A stretch of DNA of 64,000 nucleotides, from the NCBI RefSeq assembly GCF_021018895.1, contig NC_079369.1:7042694-7106693 (forward strand), in the 5' to 3' direction. How positions within the stretch are numbered: position 1 is the first letter of the stretch; the number at the start of each line of letters is the position of its first letter. The position numbers were made by a program, and so were the translations under genes. The notes beneath the pieces are model-generated. The model was not told where the DNA came from. It saw only the letters and a list, made by a program, of their open reading frames with translations, and made no database searches. Below are positions 1 through 12,598 of the stretch, piece after piece. The DNA is from Seriola aureovittata (Eukaryota; Chordata; Actinopteri; Carangiformes; Carangidae).

Positions 1-659
1 ACTGTGCTATAGAGGGAAGCCAATTAGCATGAAGCCAGTGAAATGACAGCGTGCTGCTGCACATAGTTAGAGGTGTCATTTATCACAATGTACTTCCCTG
101 CTCATTTACAGCCAATAAATGTCCCCCAGTGGAGCTGTGCTGTTTTCTGTTCATTTGAATTTCAACTCGAGGAGCTGATGGGACAGTTCACCCCAGTAAA
201 ATCTTTTCAAATGTCAGTAGTCTCATTTTACTTTTATGTGAGAGGTGATGACAGAGAAAGAGAGAGAGAGTAGGAGGAGAAGGAGGAGAAATAAGTGTTT
301 TGAACAGGTAGGAGAGGAAGCGGAAGGTGTGAGAGAGTGAAATACAGGATATGTGCAAGGTATGCAATTGTAATACATGCAGAAAGAGGAAGAAGGGAAG
401 CGGGGTGGGGTGGGGTCGTGGGTGTCGAAGAAGTGATGTGAAAGACAAAGTGTGAGGCTGCTTGAACAAAAAGCACTATTTGAATAAAATGAAGTAAGTA
501 TGAAACTGAACCTTCATTTTACTGGAGATGGCAAAGCGTTTCCCTCTGATGTCAAGGTTTGAAAGAAAACATACAAGAGCAATTCAAATGTACAAATACT
601 CAACTGTCTCCTTATGGCGAAACAAGTACAACTAGTTAACTTACTTACTGTCAACTCAC

Positions 660-1151
660 TCCAGCTCTGTCCATTTCAATATCTGCTCAAAATCACTACA
701 GGTGCCTGGAGGCAAGTAAGGTTGGTGTGTGTGTATGTCTCTGTCACAGGCTACATTTAGGGACAAGTTGGATTAGGGTAAGGAATAGGGTTAGTTAATT
801 GGGGCAGCCTGTCCTAGTGGTAGGAGTTAGGGTTTTAGTCTCCAGGAAATGAATGCGAATCTATCTATGTGATGTCCCCAAAAGTGACCTGTGAGTGCGT
901 GTGTGTGCGTGCGTGCGTGCGTGCGTGCGCGTCCATGTGAGAGAAGATTGCTGGTACAATAAACATGACAATCTCTAGCACAGATTAATGACGTGTTGCC
1001 CCAGCCCAAACCGGAACATGTGAAACAATGACAATCCAAAGACTAAAGATGGAATAAACAAAACAAACCAGGACCTACTGTGGTCAGCGGATCCCAAGTT
1101 AATGAGCAGCAGCAGCAGCGCACAAAGGGCAGTCCAGAGTTTGGTCTCCAT
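660..1151 (-). CDS. 5' exons of an unrecognised secreted or membrane protein gene (partial, runs off left edge)
   Basis: Exon 1 (1151-1079) begins at an ATG and encodes a clear signal peptide, METKLWTALCALLLLL followed by INLGSADH, ending in phase 1 at a GTAGGT donor. A second exon (705-660) follows a polypyrimidine-CAG acceptor, keeps the frame, reads STCSDFEQILKWTEL and ends at GTGAGT in phase 2. A tentative third exon starts at 545 and reads on in frame as GKRFAISS, but I could not fix its end. The remaining exons lie left of the window. The product should enter the secretory pathway. I do not recognise the family. In human, ARTN lies beside IPO13 and is secreted, but it is transcribed in the same direction as IPO13, whereas this gene is divergent, so I do not use that name. 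The exon-intron fit is seen directly; the function is unknown. Confidence 0.5.
895..932. repeat. (GTGC/GTGT)n microsatellite
   Basis: This is a tandem GTGC/GTGT tract inside intron 1 of the left-edge minus-strand gene. It accounts for the His/Thr-rich reading frame on the other strand. Confidence 0.85.
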
Positions 1152-1388
1152 CCTCTCTCTCTCCTCTGTAAGTACTCAGTTAGAAAATGACAAAACAAAT
1201 ATCGCTCCCGCTCGTCTTGTTGTCTGACACTTGTGGCCTGTCACTCTCGTCCACACCCCGATACCACACTTTAATGGAGTAGTTTAAAAATCCCAGGCAG
1301 CTGTACGGGCTACTGTCCTACCCACCACAGTCAGCAGCTCTGCCAGTGTATGCGTGGCTGGAGGGACTGAGGGAGGAGGGTGCGCGTC

Positions 1389-1423
<35 letters not shown>

Positions 1424-1560
1424 GCTCTCTCTCTCGCTCTCTCTCTCGCTCTCTCTCCAGAAACAGTGCCACGTGTTCCCTGTTCAAAATAGTCAGTGGG
1501 TCTGACTCCGTGCCATGGCACTTATTCAGTACAAAGACTGACACCTACCCACACAGAGCC
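1152..1560 (-). promoter_or_regulatory. Leader and probable promoter of the left-edge gene, with a CT tract
   Basis: This stretch lies directly upstream of the signal-peptide ATG at 1151. It contains a GA/CT microsatellite at 1393-1457 and no convincing reading frame. The promoter role is inferred only from position; no TATA box or start site was identified. Confidence 0.35.
1393..1457. repeat. (CT)n microsatellite
   Basis: This is an interrupted CT tract of about 65 bp. It produces the poly-Arg/Glu pseudo-ORF seen on the opposite strand. Confidence 0.9.
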
Positions 1561-1877
1561 TGTATATCAGGGTAACAGAAACCCATGCAACTGCTGGGCT
1601 ACACAATGTGTTACTGTGCATCAGGGCAGATTGACGCACAGTATCACTCGCACAATAATACTTCTCTAGACTGGATTACTCAATGTGTCGGGGACTTTAT
1701 TAACCTGTCTTACATATCTATATTATATTAACTAGTAATTTGTTGTTGTATGCTATTAATTATATAAGGCCTTTATACAATCGCTTCTGAAATTTATTCG
1801 ATGATTACAGAAGTTTGTTTTTTTTGCGAATCATTATGCTGTTTTCGCACCAGTGACCAATGACTTGTACCATAGAG

Positions 1878-1935
1878 TATATATATATATATATATATAT
1901 GTATATGTATATGAAGTATACATATATATATGTAT
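1878..1935. repeat. (AT)n microsatellite
   Basis: This is an alternating AT tract interrupted by TATG units, in an otherwise unannotated AT-rich interval. The surrounding stretch 1561-2680 shows no supported gene. Confidence 0.9.
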
Positions 1936-3059
1936 ATGAAGAAGTTAATAAAGACAATTCTACATCTGGGACAACATGGAGTCCATGCCATGCTAGGGAT
2001 TTTAGTTCATATATATAATCTGACGCTTTCAAGTGGGTGTTTTGATGTATTGTGATGTCTTCTTTGGCCCACATGGGGACGCTGTTGCCCTATAGCTGAG
2101 ATGTGAAAAAGCACACATTAGTTCGAGAAAATCAAGTCTGTGAAACACAATACAATGAGATGACACTCCCAGCGATCCGTGCATGAAGCATAATTCTTCT
2201 GCAGTTGTTCACGTTATATAATGAAAAATGCCAGTTTAGGGCGTGTTGCCTAATTTCGTTGTCCTACTTGTGCTAAATGCAAATGTATGTTGACGTTTGT
2301 GAGCTCGTTCTTCATTAGCCGATGCTGCCTGAACACTGTTAACGCTTTGCGTGTGTTATTAAACTGACCGAAGACGTGTAATTCAATTCAGCGCACTAAA
2401 GCGTCAGTTTGGTCCATTATCCAACTTGCACAATAAAAATTGAATAAGGAAGTCGAGAGCCGGAAACAGCTCGTCTTCAAAGTAAAAGTTGCGCGTGTTC
2501 AATAAACGTGTTGGCTGCAACGGTCAAATTAAGGAGAGCTAAGCTAAATACATAAACAAACTGTCGAATTCATGTATGTAGCTATTCATCAATTTATTAA
2601 TTTCATCAAGGTTATTTAATCTGTTGATTCGGTCATTAAAAAAAACTACTTAAATAATAACGTATACTGTTGCAAGTGGGGTCACATGACAGCTGGACCA
2701 AAGAGCAGGCGGAGAACAGGTGTGCTAACTGGGCAGCTCACACAGGTGCTTTGGATGTTCTTTGTTTTGTGTCATGAGCTCATTCTCTGTTTGCCCTTCA
2801 TTTCAGCGGCTTCACTTTATCATTTCACCTTTGTTCCTGAGTGCGTTGAGGGAGTTCATTTCATTATATTTTCTCAAGTCATGTTTATTATGTTGTTAAG
2901 TAGTAAAAATAAAGGGCGGGTCAGCCTGCTGGTTTCCACCTTAAACGGTTCATCCCAGGCCTCATAGCTTGTGATTAAGTATATTGTGCATTACCATTTC
3001 ACGCAAACATAAAATTCATTTTTGGTCCAAAACTTTTTTTCTCAAGCCAGTACTAAGTA

Positions 3060-3735
3060 CTTCCAAGCTCCTGGCAACACCTGCCAGACAGAGCAGGACA
3101 AATAGCGAGTTTTCTACCCTCCCAGATACCAGGAGAAGCAGCGACGTGGAAGAACACCTCCTGTCTCCAGAGGTGAGATTCACTTCAGATATCATTGTTT
3201 CCTTTAATGAATATCAGCTCTATATTAACACACACTGTTCTTTATGATTATCTTTCAGTCGCCTTCTTGAACTGAACTTGGGCACTGCAAACTGGGCCAG
3301 TGCCAGCCGCCTGGTGAAGGCCATTTGCAACCAGCCACGTGGTCCAGAGGGACAGTGAGGACTTGGTGATCCTTCATCATCAAGGACTATTTGGCCATTA
3401 GAGAGGCAGTGCTGGCCAGCCTGACATTGATGGCTCAGACCAACATCCAGCTCTTTGAATTGATTTGTATCAAATTGAGAACTCAGTGGTAAGAGTTTGT
3501 TATAAAGCTGTGTTGGTGTGTTGTAATCTGTACTGTGATTTATCTTTTAATGGAAGCTGTAAACCTTGTCTGTGTGTTCCAGGTGCTGGCCAAACTCCCC
3601 CTTCAGCAAAGGGTCTGTCCTTGGTACAGGTGGGACAAGGACAGTCCTTAAACTTCAATGTCCCGGAGGAACAGCCTGGGCCCACCAGCAGGGGCCTGCC
3701 ACCTCCTCCTCTTCCAGACAATGACAATGGTATTT
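3060..3735 (+). pseudogene. Spliced-looking coding debris, unidentified
   Basis: Three segments look exon-like. About 3060-3172 ends at a GTGAGA donor. About 3259-3488 starts after TTTCAG and ends near GGTAAG; it contains RLLELNLGTANWASASRLVK in one frame and, after a frame change and stop, REAVLASLTLMAQTNIQLFE in another. About 3583-3730 starts after TTCCAG. No single frame joins them without stops. This could be a decayed gene, a retrocopy fragment, or an alternatively spliced gene I am misreading. I do not recognise the protein. The frames and splice-like motifs are seen; the pseudogene status is inferred. Confidence 0.25.
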
Positions 3736-3764
3736 ACTTTTGTTTGTTGTACTGAAGAAATCAT

Positions 3765-3789
3765 TCATCCATCCATCCATCCATCCATC
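3765..3789. repeat. (CATC)n short tandem repeat
   Basis: About six ATCC/CATC units occur in tandem, just right of the coding debris. Confidence 0.85.
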
Positions 3790-5220
3790 AGTTCTTTGCT
3801 GAATTTCCTGAACAAAATAAATGGTTAAATGTCTCTTGAATCCATGTGTTAAATGTGCACACCAGTCACCCTTGGTGACCTGAATGGTTTGATGAGGATG
3901 AAAATGATGTTAATCATATGCTGCGGCCTTCACAGTCACCAGATCTCAACCCAATTTAAGAACTGAAAATGTTTTGGCTCAACACCTTACTACTACACTT
4001 TATCTTGGTTTTTTCATTAATTTGTCAACTGTCTGGTATATTATACATCACTGAGATGTTTTACTCATCTATGTTTATTAGGCTGCCACATTATTTACAG
4101 ACCTAACACTGTTCCTCAGTTTGGTTGGGTTAAGCTGTGCAACATCCCCTAAACCTTTTATGTTCCAACCATATATATTGAACCCACCCCTTGATAAATA
4201 AGAATGAACAGTAACTTGCACACAGCAATTGTTTGTGTTTGTGAGTGAGTGACATGCGCGCTGTATACATTAAGTAACCTTACTCAAATTAATAAATTGA
4301 TGAATAGCTGCATACATGAATTGTAAGATTTTATAATAATTCCAGTGTTCATAGGAAATTTATTCCCAATCAGCTGTGGGCAAGCAGAAAACCCTATAAC
4401 AATTATGAATTTGTGTTCATTATTTACACAGTTTGTTTATTTATTTAGCTAAGCACTCCTTAAATTGACTGCTGCAGAACAGAATCTGTATTCTTCATAT
4501 ATTTGCTGTATATGTGAATAAAATGTAAATATTTCAAAAACACAATCTACGGTCATATGTAATTAGCCTACTGAGAAAATGGAAAAAAATATTTGAATTT
4601 ATTGTGAAATACATGCTATTGTATGAGTTCATGCATATATACACATGGTGTTTTTATATTGTATTACATGGTGCTTAATGTTCCTTCCGTAAGGGGGAGG
4701 TATACACTAATGAATAGCCAATGATTTGTCTAATTTTGTATGTTTTGAAACATCCTCAATGTTTTCATGAATGTAAGACGCATTTAGAGGGTTCGTGTGG
4801 TGCTGCAAACAATATTAATTTGCTGCTAAAATCAATGTATAAATATAAGGTTTTACATGAATTCAAGGTTCATACATGGATTCAAGGTTCAAATTCGATA
4901 TTTCATAAAGCGTTTATCAACGGGGGACGCATTCAAATGTTGTTCATATACAAGAATTCAAGTGCTTTTGGTCGCATAAATAAAAAAAAAAGCTAACTGA
5001 AACACAAGATAGCTGTTGTTTCATCTAAATGATTTAACGAAACACATGAATGAAGCTGCACGGAGAATTTAAGAAGGCTAATTATAAATACATAACTTAG
5101 TAATGATGAATAACCGTAAAACAGACGATTTCCCTGTTTATTTTTTTTTCTCCGCTTTTAAATATTTGGGGAATTTAGAAAATGCTGTTTCATTTAGCGT
5201 ATTATTGGGTGGTCCTTGAC
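3790..5220. other. AT-rich intergenic DNA, no gene seen
   Basis: The stretch contains no splice-supported coding segment on either strand. The longest open frames are short and lack family resemblance or codon bias. I see no RNA gene here. Confidence 0.6.
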
Positions 5221-5806
5221 CAGTTACGCTGTGGTTACGCTATTTCCCACAGCGCCTGAATGTAGCAGAAAGCTCCTGGTGACGGAGCAGAGGCAGAAAA
5301 GCGGCAGGGAGCTGCCAGCATCGTCTCAAACCGTCGCAGGACAGAAAGGTGTGAAAATATTGGTCGTTTAGACAGCCTATAGATGATACACGGAGGCCGC
5401 ACTGTTTTGATAATGTTGTCACACTCGGAAAAGGCTAGAATAACTGTTTCGCTTGGTATCATTTGTCACCAGAGTAGCGTTAAGTTACATGCCCTGCTAC
5501 GTTAGCTGGTTTGGCGTTAGCATAGTGTTGCTAGCCATTTCTATAGAATTCGTCTGTAGTGGAGGTTAGCGTTAGCTAGCCCGCTCTTAAGTTAACCGAG
5601 CTAATGTTAGCTTGCCGGTTAGCTTCTCGTGTGAACCTTAAAACCTATATTTATGAGATCGTCCAACTGACTTACAGATTCCGATTGCTACTGTGGAAAT
5701 ATTACGGTAACGACACTGTCTAGAAAAGGGAGTTTAATGTTGTGCTGTTAGCTCCTGAATGTGTTGCTCCTCTTTGATCATTTGACAGCTCCGTGTCAGC
5801 GGAGAT
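5221..5806 (+). promoter_or_regulatory. ipo13: ipo13 promoter and 5' leader region with TTAGC cluster
   Basis: The interval immediately upstream of the ipo13 start codon is richer in CpG than its surroundings. Between about 5511 and 5625 it carries six GTTAGC and two GCTAGC hexamers. An acceptor (TTTGACAG) at 5781-5788 leaves an 18-nt leader before the ATG at 5807, so at least one non-coding 5' exon is expected upstream; I could not fix its start. The promoter assignment is by position. Confidence 0.5.
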
Positions 5807-8800
5807 ATGGAGACACCAGGGAGGATAGCAGCCACACCGGACGCTCTGGACTTCACGGTGGAAAACGTAGAGAAGGTGAGTTTTTGGGCCAGTAAGTCAT
5901 TGTCAGCAGCCTGTTGGCTTACAGAGCATCAGGGGTTTGTGGACTAAGTAAGTCGTCATGTTTCAAATGAGACAAACTGCTAGAGAAATAAAGCGTAAGA
6001 GCATTATTTGCTTTTTAATCACAGAGTGCATCAATTTTTACAGATTTAGGATCATATGGGATGGGGTAATATGTCTGTCCTTGCATACAGGGATTCAGCT
6101 CATCTGTCCCTGTTACATCTCTTCTGGCGTTTTCAGATTAGTCTTTACTGAATGGCCGATGTTCAGAAAGAATGAGCAGATAAGAGCAAAATGACAGGTT
6201 GTAGCCCGCCAATACATCGCCATGCCTGTCATTGTGAAATGCTTGTCTGGGTCTTGTGTTATTTTGTGTTGGATTGAATATAGGCAGTGCTGATTGTGGC
6301 TGCCAGGTTGCTGTGGCGAATCTCCCTGCTGGGTGGTCACTTGGGCGAGAGTGGATGGGTGGGGAGACAATGGGGAGGATGGAGAGAGAGAGAGAGAGAG
6401 AAAGAGAGAGGGAGGGTGGGTGAGAGAGGGAGGGGGAGAGAGAGAGAGAGAGTTGCTCCTGTGGAGGAGCAGAGTTGATGTGATGAGATGGACTGGAGAA
6501 TGAGGGGAGGGAGGGGTGGGACAGGGTCGATGTCTGTGACAGTGACAGTAAAGAAAGAGGAGGGGGTGCGAGGAGGCTGGTGATGCGACAGATATAATTA
6601 GAGGCAGGTTTGAGGGAGAGAGGCTCATTCCTGAAGAGGAAATGGCTTGGCTTGATACTGTGCCTTCTGCTTTAATAAAAAGAGGGAGAATTACAAACAC
6701 CAAGGTCCTGTCTCCCTTTGGAAAATCTCTGTTTTCATTTTCTCATGTTTCGTTTCTACAAGTGGAAAGAGTGGCGTCTGTGAGAATGTATTGTTTTGTA
6801 ATTTGGTGGGGGTAAAGAAAAAACAGAACTTTTCCTCTAATTTTGATCACATTAACTAAAATTGGATAAAACACTACTATGTACTGTGTGCATACCTAAG
6901 TAAATGTATAATTAATGTAACTAACAACTGCATAAATAGTTAGTTATGATTTAATAAGATCTTTCTCAGAGAAAGTAACTGATACCCTACCTCATTAATT
7001 TCTGTGTAATATTCAACACATCAATCTATTTGTTAATAGGATTTTCCAGTACCTGTCTTAGGCACAATGACAGTAAACCACTGCTTACAAAAATACCTTA
7101 GCAAAAATAGTGCATTATATTTATCCCAAAAATTGCCTGATGCACGTGTCGGATATATGTTCAGCATTCAGTGATTTATCCGATAATATGAGAAAGGAGA
7201 TGCCAGCTGTGGTTAAATGTCAGTGTATTGATTGTTCAGAAAACAATAGATTTTAAATAAAAAATGTTTCGCTTCATCATCTATGATGTCATTGCCATGT
7301 ACGTTAAGACACTGAACTCTGACTATCAAACTCATCTGCCTTTCCTCTTTTAGGATACCCCAACAGTACAAAGATGCCAGTAATTATCATATTTGAGTCT
7401 TTTTTTTTTTTTAGGGTTTATATAGTATATGGTGCATTTTCATATCCTGTAAAATCAGAATTAGTCTGCTACAAGTGGTACGGCACTATCAGTAATCTCA
7501 TTAACTGATAAAGTACGACAAACAGCATCTGAAAAAACATATCCCATGAAGGGTATGAGCACTTTTGTAATTACACTGCACTTGCATTTCAACATTGATG
7601 AGATACTGTTCTCCCAAGACTCAACTATATTTCGAAGGCATATTTCGACTGGTGAGATATTTTTTCTAGGTAATTTGGCTAGAATGACATATTTGTACTT
7701 AATTGTTTATGTAATCAGCACGATGCTGTTCATTCAGTGGAATAAAGGGGAGACAAAAGGTTTCTTTAGAATCAGTGTGTGCGCCTAAAAGCATCATATT
7801 AGTGTCTGCATCAGACCATCAGCTCAATACTTTTACCAGTAATTTTATTTTCCTCTCTGCCAGACAGTCACAGCAGCAGGTAACTGTACTGTAAATATTC
7901 ACACCACCAGCAGACATGTCATAGTGTTCATCTGAAGACATCAACAGAAAGAGAAATTGTGCCTCTCATAAGATGATGCGAGCATCTGCAGTTGCAAGAA
8001 GAGTGAAATGAAAAAACGACCAGCAGTGCAGAATTGTCACTTTTGTACTGTGGGCTGTGGTGGAGATGATGGTTCCTGGCCCAGTATTTGTATGTGTCCA
8101 ATAGAAAGGCCTTTGTTCAGTCTTGGGTCAGTGAAACAAACTACCACATTGTCAGTAACTTTGTGTGTATAATGAATGGGTTCGTATGCCGCCTTAAATT
8201 TCCGCTTGACTATAATTAGCTTCAGAATCACTATCTACCAAGCAAGTGGATTTTAAAGTCAGAGGTCTACACTGTGCTGTTGAACAGTGTGCACGTCAGG
8301 GTTTTTTTTCATTTAGCATTTCTCCCCTTAGCCAAACAACTACTGTACCATCAGAAAGAAGCCCAGCACAGCACTGGGTCAGCATCTTGCTCAAGGGCAC
8401 TTCGTCAGGGATGGCATTCTGTTACTGTAATTATCTGTAATCACCTGGGCAGCCCACTACCCACACTGGATGCTTTCCATAGGAGGTTGTCAGTGCTCAT
8501 TCTGTAGTGCTCAGTTCCCAGGTTCTTTGCCTGTGATGCACCTCTGCCATTTGGAAACTGTCTTCAAGTAAAGTTAGGATAAGATGTATGCAACAACAAG
8601 TGCTGTCTCCCTATTAAATAGTTTTATGAAACTAAAAGCAGAGGAGATGATTCAGCCTGCCAGCTTACATATTACAGAACAAAGCTAGGCAGAGACATCT
8701 GACACTGAGAAATTCTGCATGGTGTATTGAGTAGTTTTGTTGTGGCACGGCAGGCTGGTTCAGAAGGAAAAAAGGGATAATTATGAATACTTATTGACAG

Positions 8801-11800
8801 AAATGCATATAGGCTCAAGATGAAACACACGTCTTGTAGGTTACATGATACACATATGACAGTGAATGCATGTTTTCTTCTGAATTGTGTGGTGTAAAAT
8901 GGAAATTGTTTGTGTTACTGTTTTTCATGTGCTGAGACTTGATCACTATTGGCAACATGATATTCTTAAATTCTGTCTTGGCTGTGTGCTGTCAACAACC
9001 ACCCGCGCACGCTCTCACACAAACTATTCTTCTTGGTTCCCTCATTAATCATCATTCTTCTGCATGCCTTTGATTCTCACAGTCATAACACAGTGTCACA
9101 ATGGGTCAGTGGTGTGATTCTGCCCTCTGCAGTACAGAAACAGCACTGCCCCCCCATCACTATGATGACTTCGAGTGCAACACTCTAGTGGACAGATGGT
9201 TGGAAAACGCAGTGAACCCATGGCAAAGAGGTGTTGCTACCTGCTGTGTGTGAACAGTATCCAAAGACGTGTGTGTGTGTGGACTTCTGCATTTATACTC
9301 ATAAGCATTTGGGGAAAGAGAGATTTCTCTGATGTTAACGAAAACATCATAAAAATGATGCCCTTTTTCAAACCAATCTGCGTCTTGTTATCTACATCTC
9401 TTGTCTTGTACTTGCTTATTTTAATAAGTGAAATCAGTATTTAGGAATAATGGCTATTCCCTAATTGAGCTGCTTCATATTTGTCCTGTATAGCATATAC
9501 TAGCTACAGTAAGACTGGTTATACGTGAGAGCAGATGGTGAATCTGTCTAACTGAACCATGCTTTTTCACTTGCATCCCCCTTCCCTCCCTCCTCCTGTT
9601 GCAAAAGGACAGGAGAGGAGGCTAATGACCTTTGACAGTGTCTGCCAAGAGTATGTCATCTTCAGGTGAAGCCAGGTGGTTCAGGCAGGTTGCTATACCA
9701 TCTGGAGACACAGTTTGTTGCCTCAGCTGCAAATAAACACTGCTATTTCTAGAGGTATTCATTTCTTTTGCTTGTTTTAAGAACCTATTAATAACGGACA
9801 ATTACTGTTGGTGGAGATAACTGCTGAATGTCTGATGTGATTTCCAGGAGGAGACAGGCGGTGGTTCTTTGAGAAGATTAAAGCGGCAAAATGAACAGAT
9901 TGTTTTGTGTCTCGTGCTTTGATAATAAACCAAGGAAGGACAGACATGCTCAGACACAGACATGGTGCTGTTTGGGATCGGATAAGGAGAGGCCTGCGAT
10001 CACACAGTGGACTGCGGTAATGATCCGCTGCTGCTTTTAACTCCAATATCACAGCCTCGTTTACAGAAAGGGCCGAGTGGAGCTGACTAACAAAAACCAT
10101 CTTGATTTTAATGCTGTTTAGAATGAAGGCTTAATAATGATTCATGGAGAGATCTTGCCAAATCACAACACATAAACACATTCATATTTCATTAGTTTTA
10201 TCACGCAGCTCTTTCTATGTTAACCTGTTCAGTTTTAAATAAAAAAGCATTCAATGAAAACCTAAACATGGTAGAGGTCGATGTTAATGGAATCCAGATA
10301 CCTACCAGCTAAGAAAAAGTCAAAGCCACATATGTACTTTATATACAGTACCTGCTGTGCATACTGTAAGTGCACCTATAGCTCCCTCTCACACAAATAA
10401 GTACAAATGCCGCCGACAAATAATCAGCTCATTAACACTCAGCCAGTCGTGTCCAGTGTCACATACAGTAAGTAGAGACATAGATAATTGCGTTGCAGGA
10501 TGGCAAACGGGGAGAGAACACCACCTGAGACTGACTCTGTGTTGATGTTCCTCTCCACAGCTGCAATTACATCATCGTACTCCAATCCATCATGGTTTCT
10601 TTACAGTATTATTGATCTTCCCTTGTTAGACAGCCTAAACTTCTGAAATGAGGGAATGGGGAAATGTAGATTTTTAGAAGAAGACTGAGATGAAGATAGA
10701 AAACTGATGTATGTAATGAAACTGGATGTTTCATGGGCTGGAGGGAGGAGGATAGAGGGAGAGAGTGGCTGGTGGTGGAGGAATTGATGTGAGCAGGCTT
10801 CAGGGGTAAAAGACAAGGATCAGAAGCCGAGAGAATAGATTTTTTTCCTCTGTTGCTTGTCAGACACTTAGTGCTGGCTGCCAGCGGTTTTAGTTCAGTG
10901 AGCATGTACATATGTGTGTGTTTGTGTGAGACAGAGAGAAAAAAAAACAGGCATTTTTGCAGAGTAGCACCTAAACCTCTCTTCTGGCGTTGCCAGGGTT
11001 AGAGGTGTCTGTTTAATTAATGCTCCTGCTTTCTCTTCTTTTATTTCCCATTCTTACACTCATCCTTTATTCTCTTTCTCTTTGGCTTTCGTGTTCTCCT
11101 TGCACTCAACTACTCAAATTACTCACAGCTGTACTTCAGAAAGCGCTGTTTTCAGGTCATTGCTTTATCCATTGTTCAGGTTTTGGCAGTCAACTGTCTA
11201 CTATGTGTCTGTTTGTGAGCAAGAAAAAGATGCTATTTTCTCAAGGTAACCAGCTCTTTCCACTAAACAAGCTCAGAGGACAGTTTTTGTCTTCTGCTTT
11301 TTCTGACACACACTATTGTAAATGTGTGAAGTGCAGTCACAAACATTTCTCTCATGGACTTTGTTAGTACAAAGTTCAACCATGCACAGACTGTATGGAT
11401 TCTTTTGACTTTTCTCAGTTTTATTCTTTTATTTCTTCTTTCCTCCCAGGCCCTCCACCAGTTGTACTATGATCCCAATATAGAAAACAAGAATCTGGCC
11501 CAGAAATGGCTAATGCAGGCCCAGGTCTCACCTCAGGCCTGGCAGTTTTGCTGGGCCCTGCTGAACCCGGATAAGGTACAGTGTACACACACACATACAC
11601 ACACTGACATGGACACACAAACACACATGCACACTAAAAAACATTTTTGCATCATTTGCATCCATCTTATCATTTCTCACAGGTGCCAGAGATCCAGTAC
11701 TTTGGTGCTAGTGCACTTCACACCAAGATCTCTCGCTATTGGTCAGACATCCCCACTGACCAGTACGAGTCTCTGAAGACCCAGCTGTTCTCCCAGATCA

Positions 11801-12530
11801 CCTGCTTCTCTTCCGGTTCCAAGATGGTTCTCACTCGGCTATGTGTGGCCCTGGCCTCCCTGGCGCTCAACACAATGCCTGAGGCCTGGCCAGGCGCAGT
11901 GGCAGAGATGGTGCGGGTGTTTCAGGAGGAGGGGGGAGGGGTGGATGGGCGGGCACGCTGCCTGGCATTGCTGGAGCTGCTCACCGTCCTGCCTGAAGAG
12001 TTCCAAACCAGCCGTCTGCCACAGTACCGGAAGGGACAGGTATGTCTGCAGACAACACCCTCTCACAGCTCTTGGTGGCTGGTGATGACCATCTGTGCAG
12101 TGTTCACAGGTTGCCTTTTCTGTGGATTCTTGGATTTTGAGAATTGACTGAATTGTGTCTTTAGTACAAAGTATTGAAAATGACCAGAAACTGGCAGTGA
12201 ATACTTTTGAAATCATAATTCTATTAATAATTCTACAAATTTTTAACTGTTTTATGTCAGAAAACTGATATATCTGATATTTTGAAAACAACAAAAAACA
12301 AACAAACAAAGGTTTGTAGATAATAATGGTTTGTATTATTTAAAGGTCTACCGATTTATCGGTCTATTACAGATATATCGGTACCGGTGCATAGATTCTC
12401 TGATATGTGCTGATATGAATACCTTATTAAGAAGCAATAATGCAGTGGAAATGCTCGGGTGAAGTTATATAGGCTGCATTTAATGTATATTTGATCCTTT
12501 GTTTTTATTCTAGTTAAATATATATATATA

Positions 12531-12598
<68 letters not shown>

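Noticed and set aside
660..1151. Lipocalin identity for the left-edge gene, from GKRFAIS after a conserved Cys and Trp
   Set aside because: The diagnostic GxW motif is absent and the third exon is not secure.
3765..3789. CRISPR-like array
   Set aside because: It is a simple tetranucleotide repeat without spacers, in a vertebrate genome.
6113..6703. 196-codon minus-strand frame rich in Ser, Pro and Leu
   Set aside because: It is the shadow of a GA/GGA microsatellite in ipo13 intron 1 and has no family resemblance or splice context.
11839..12309. 156-codon minus-strand frame
   Set aside because: It is antisense to ipo13 exon 3 and intron 3, and the plus-strand exon is strongly conserved.
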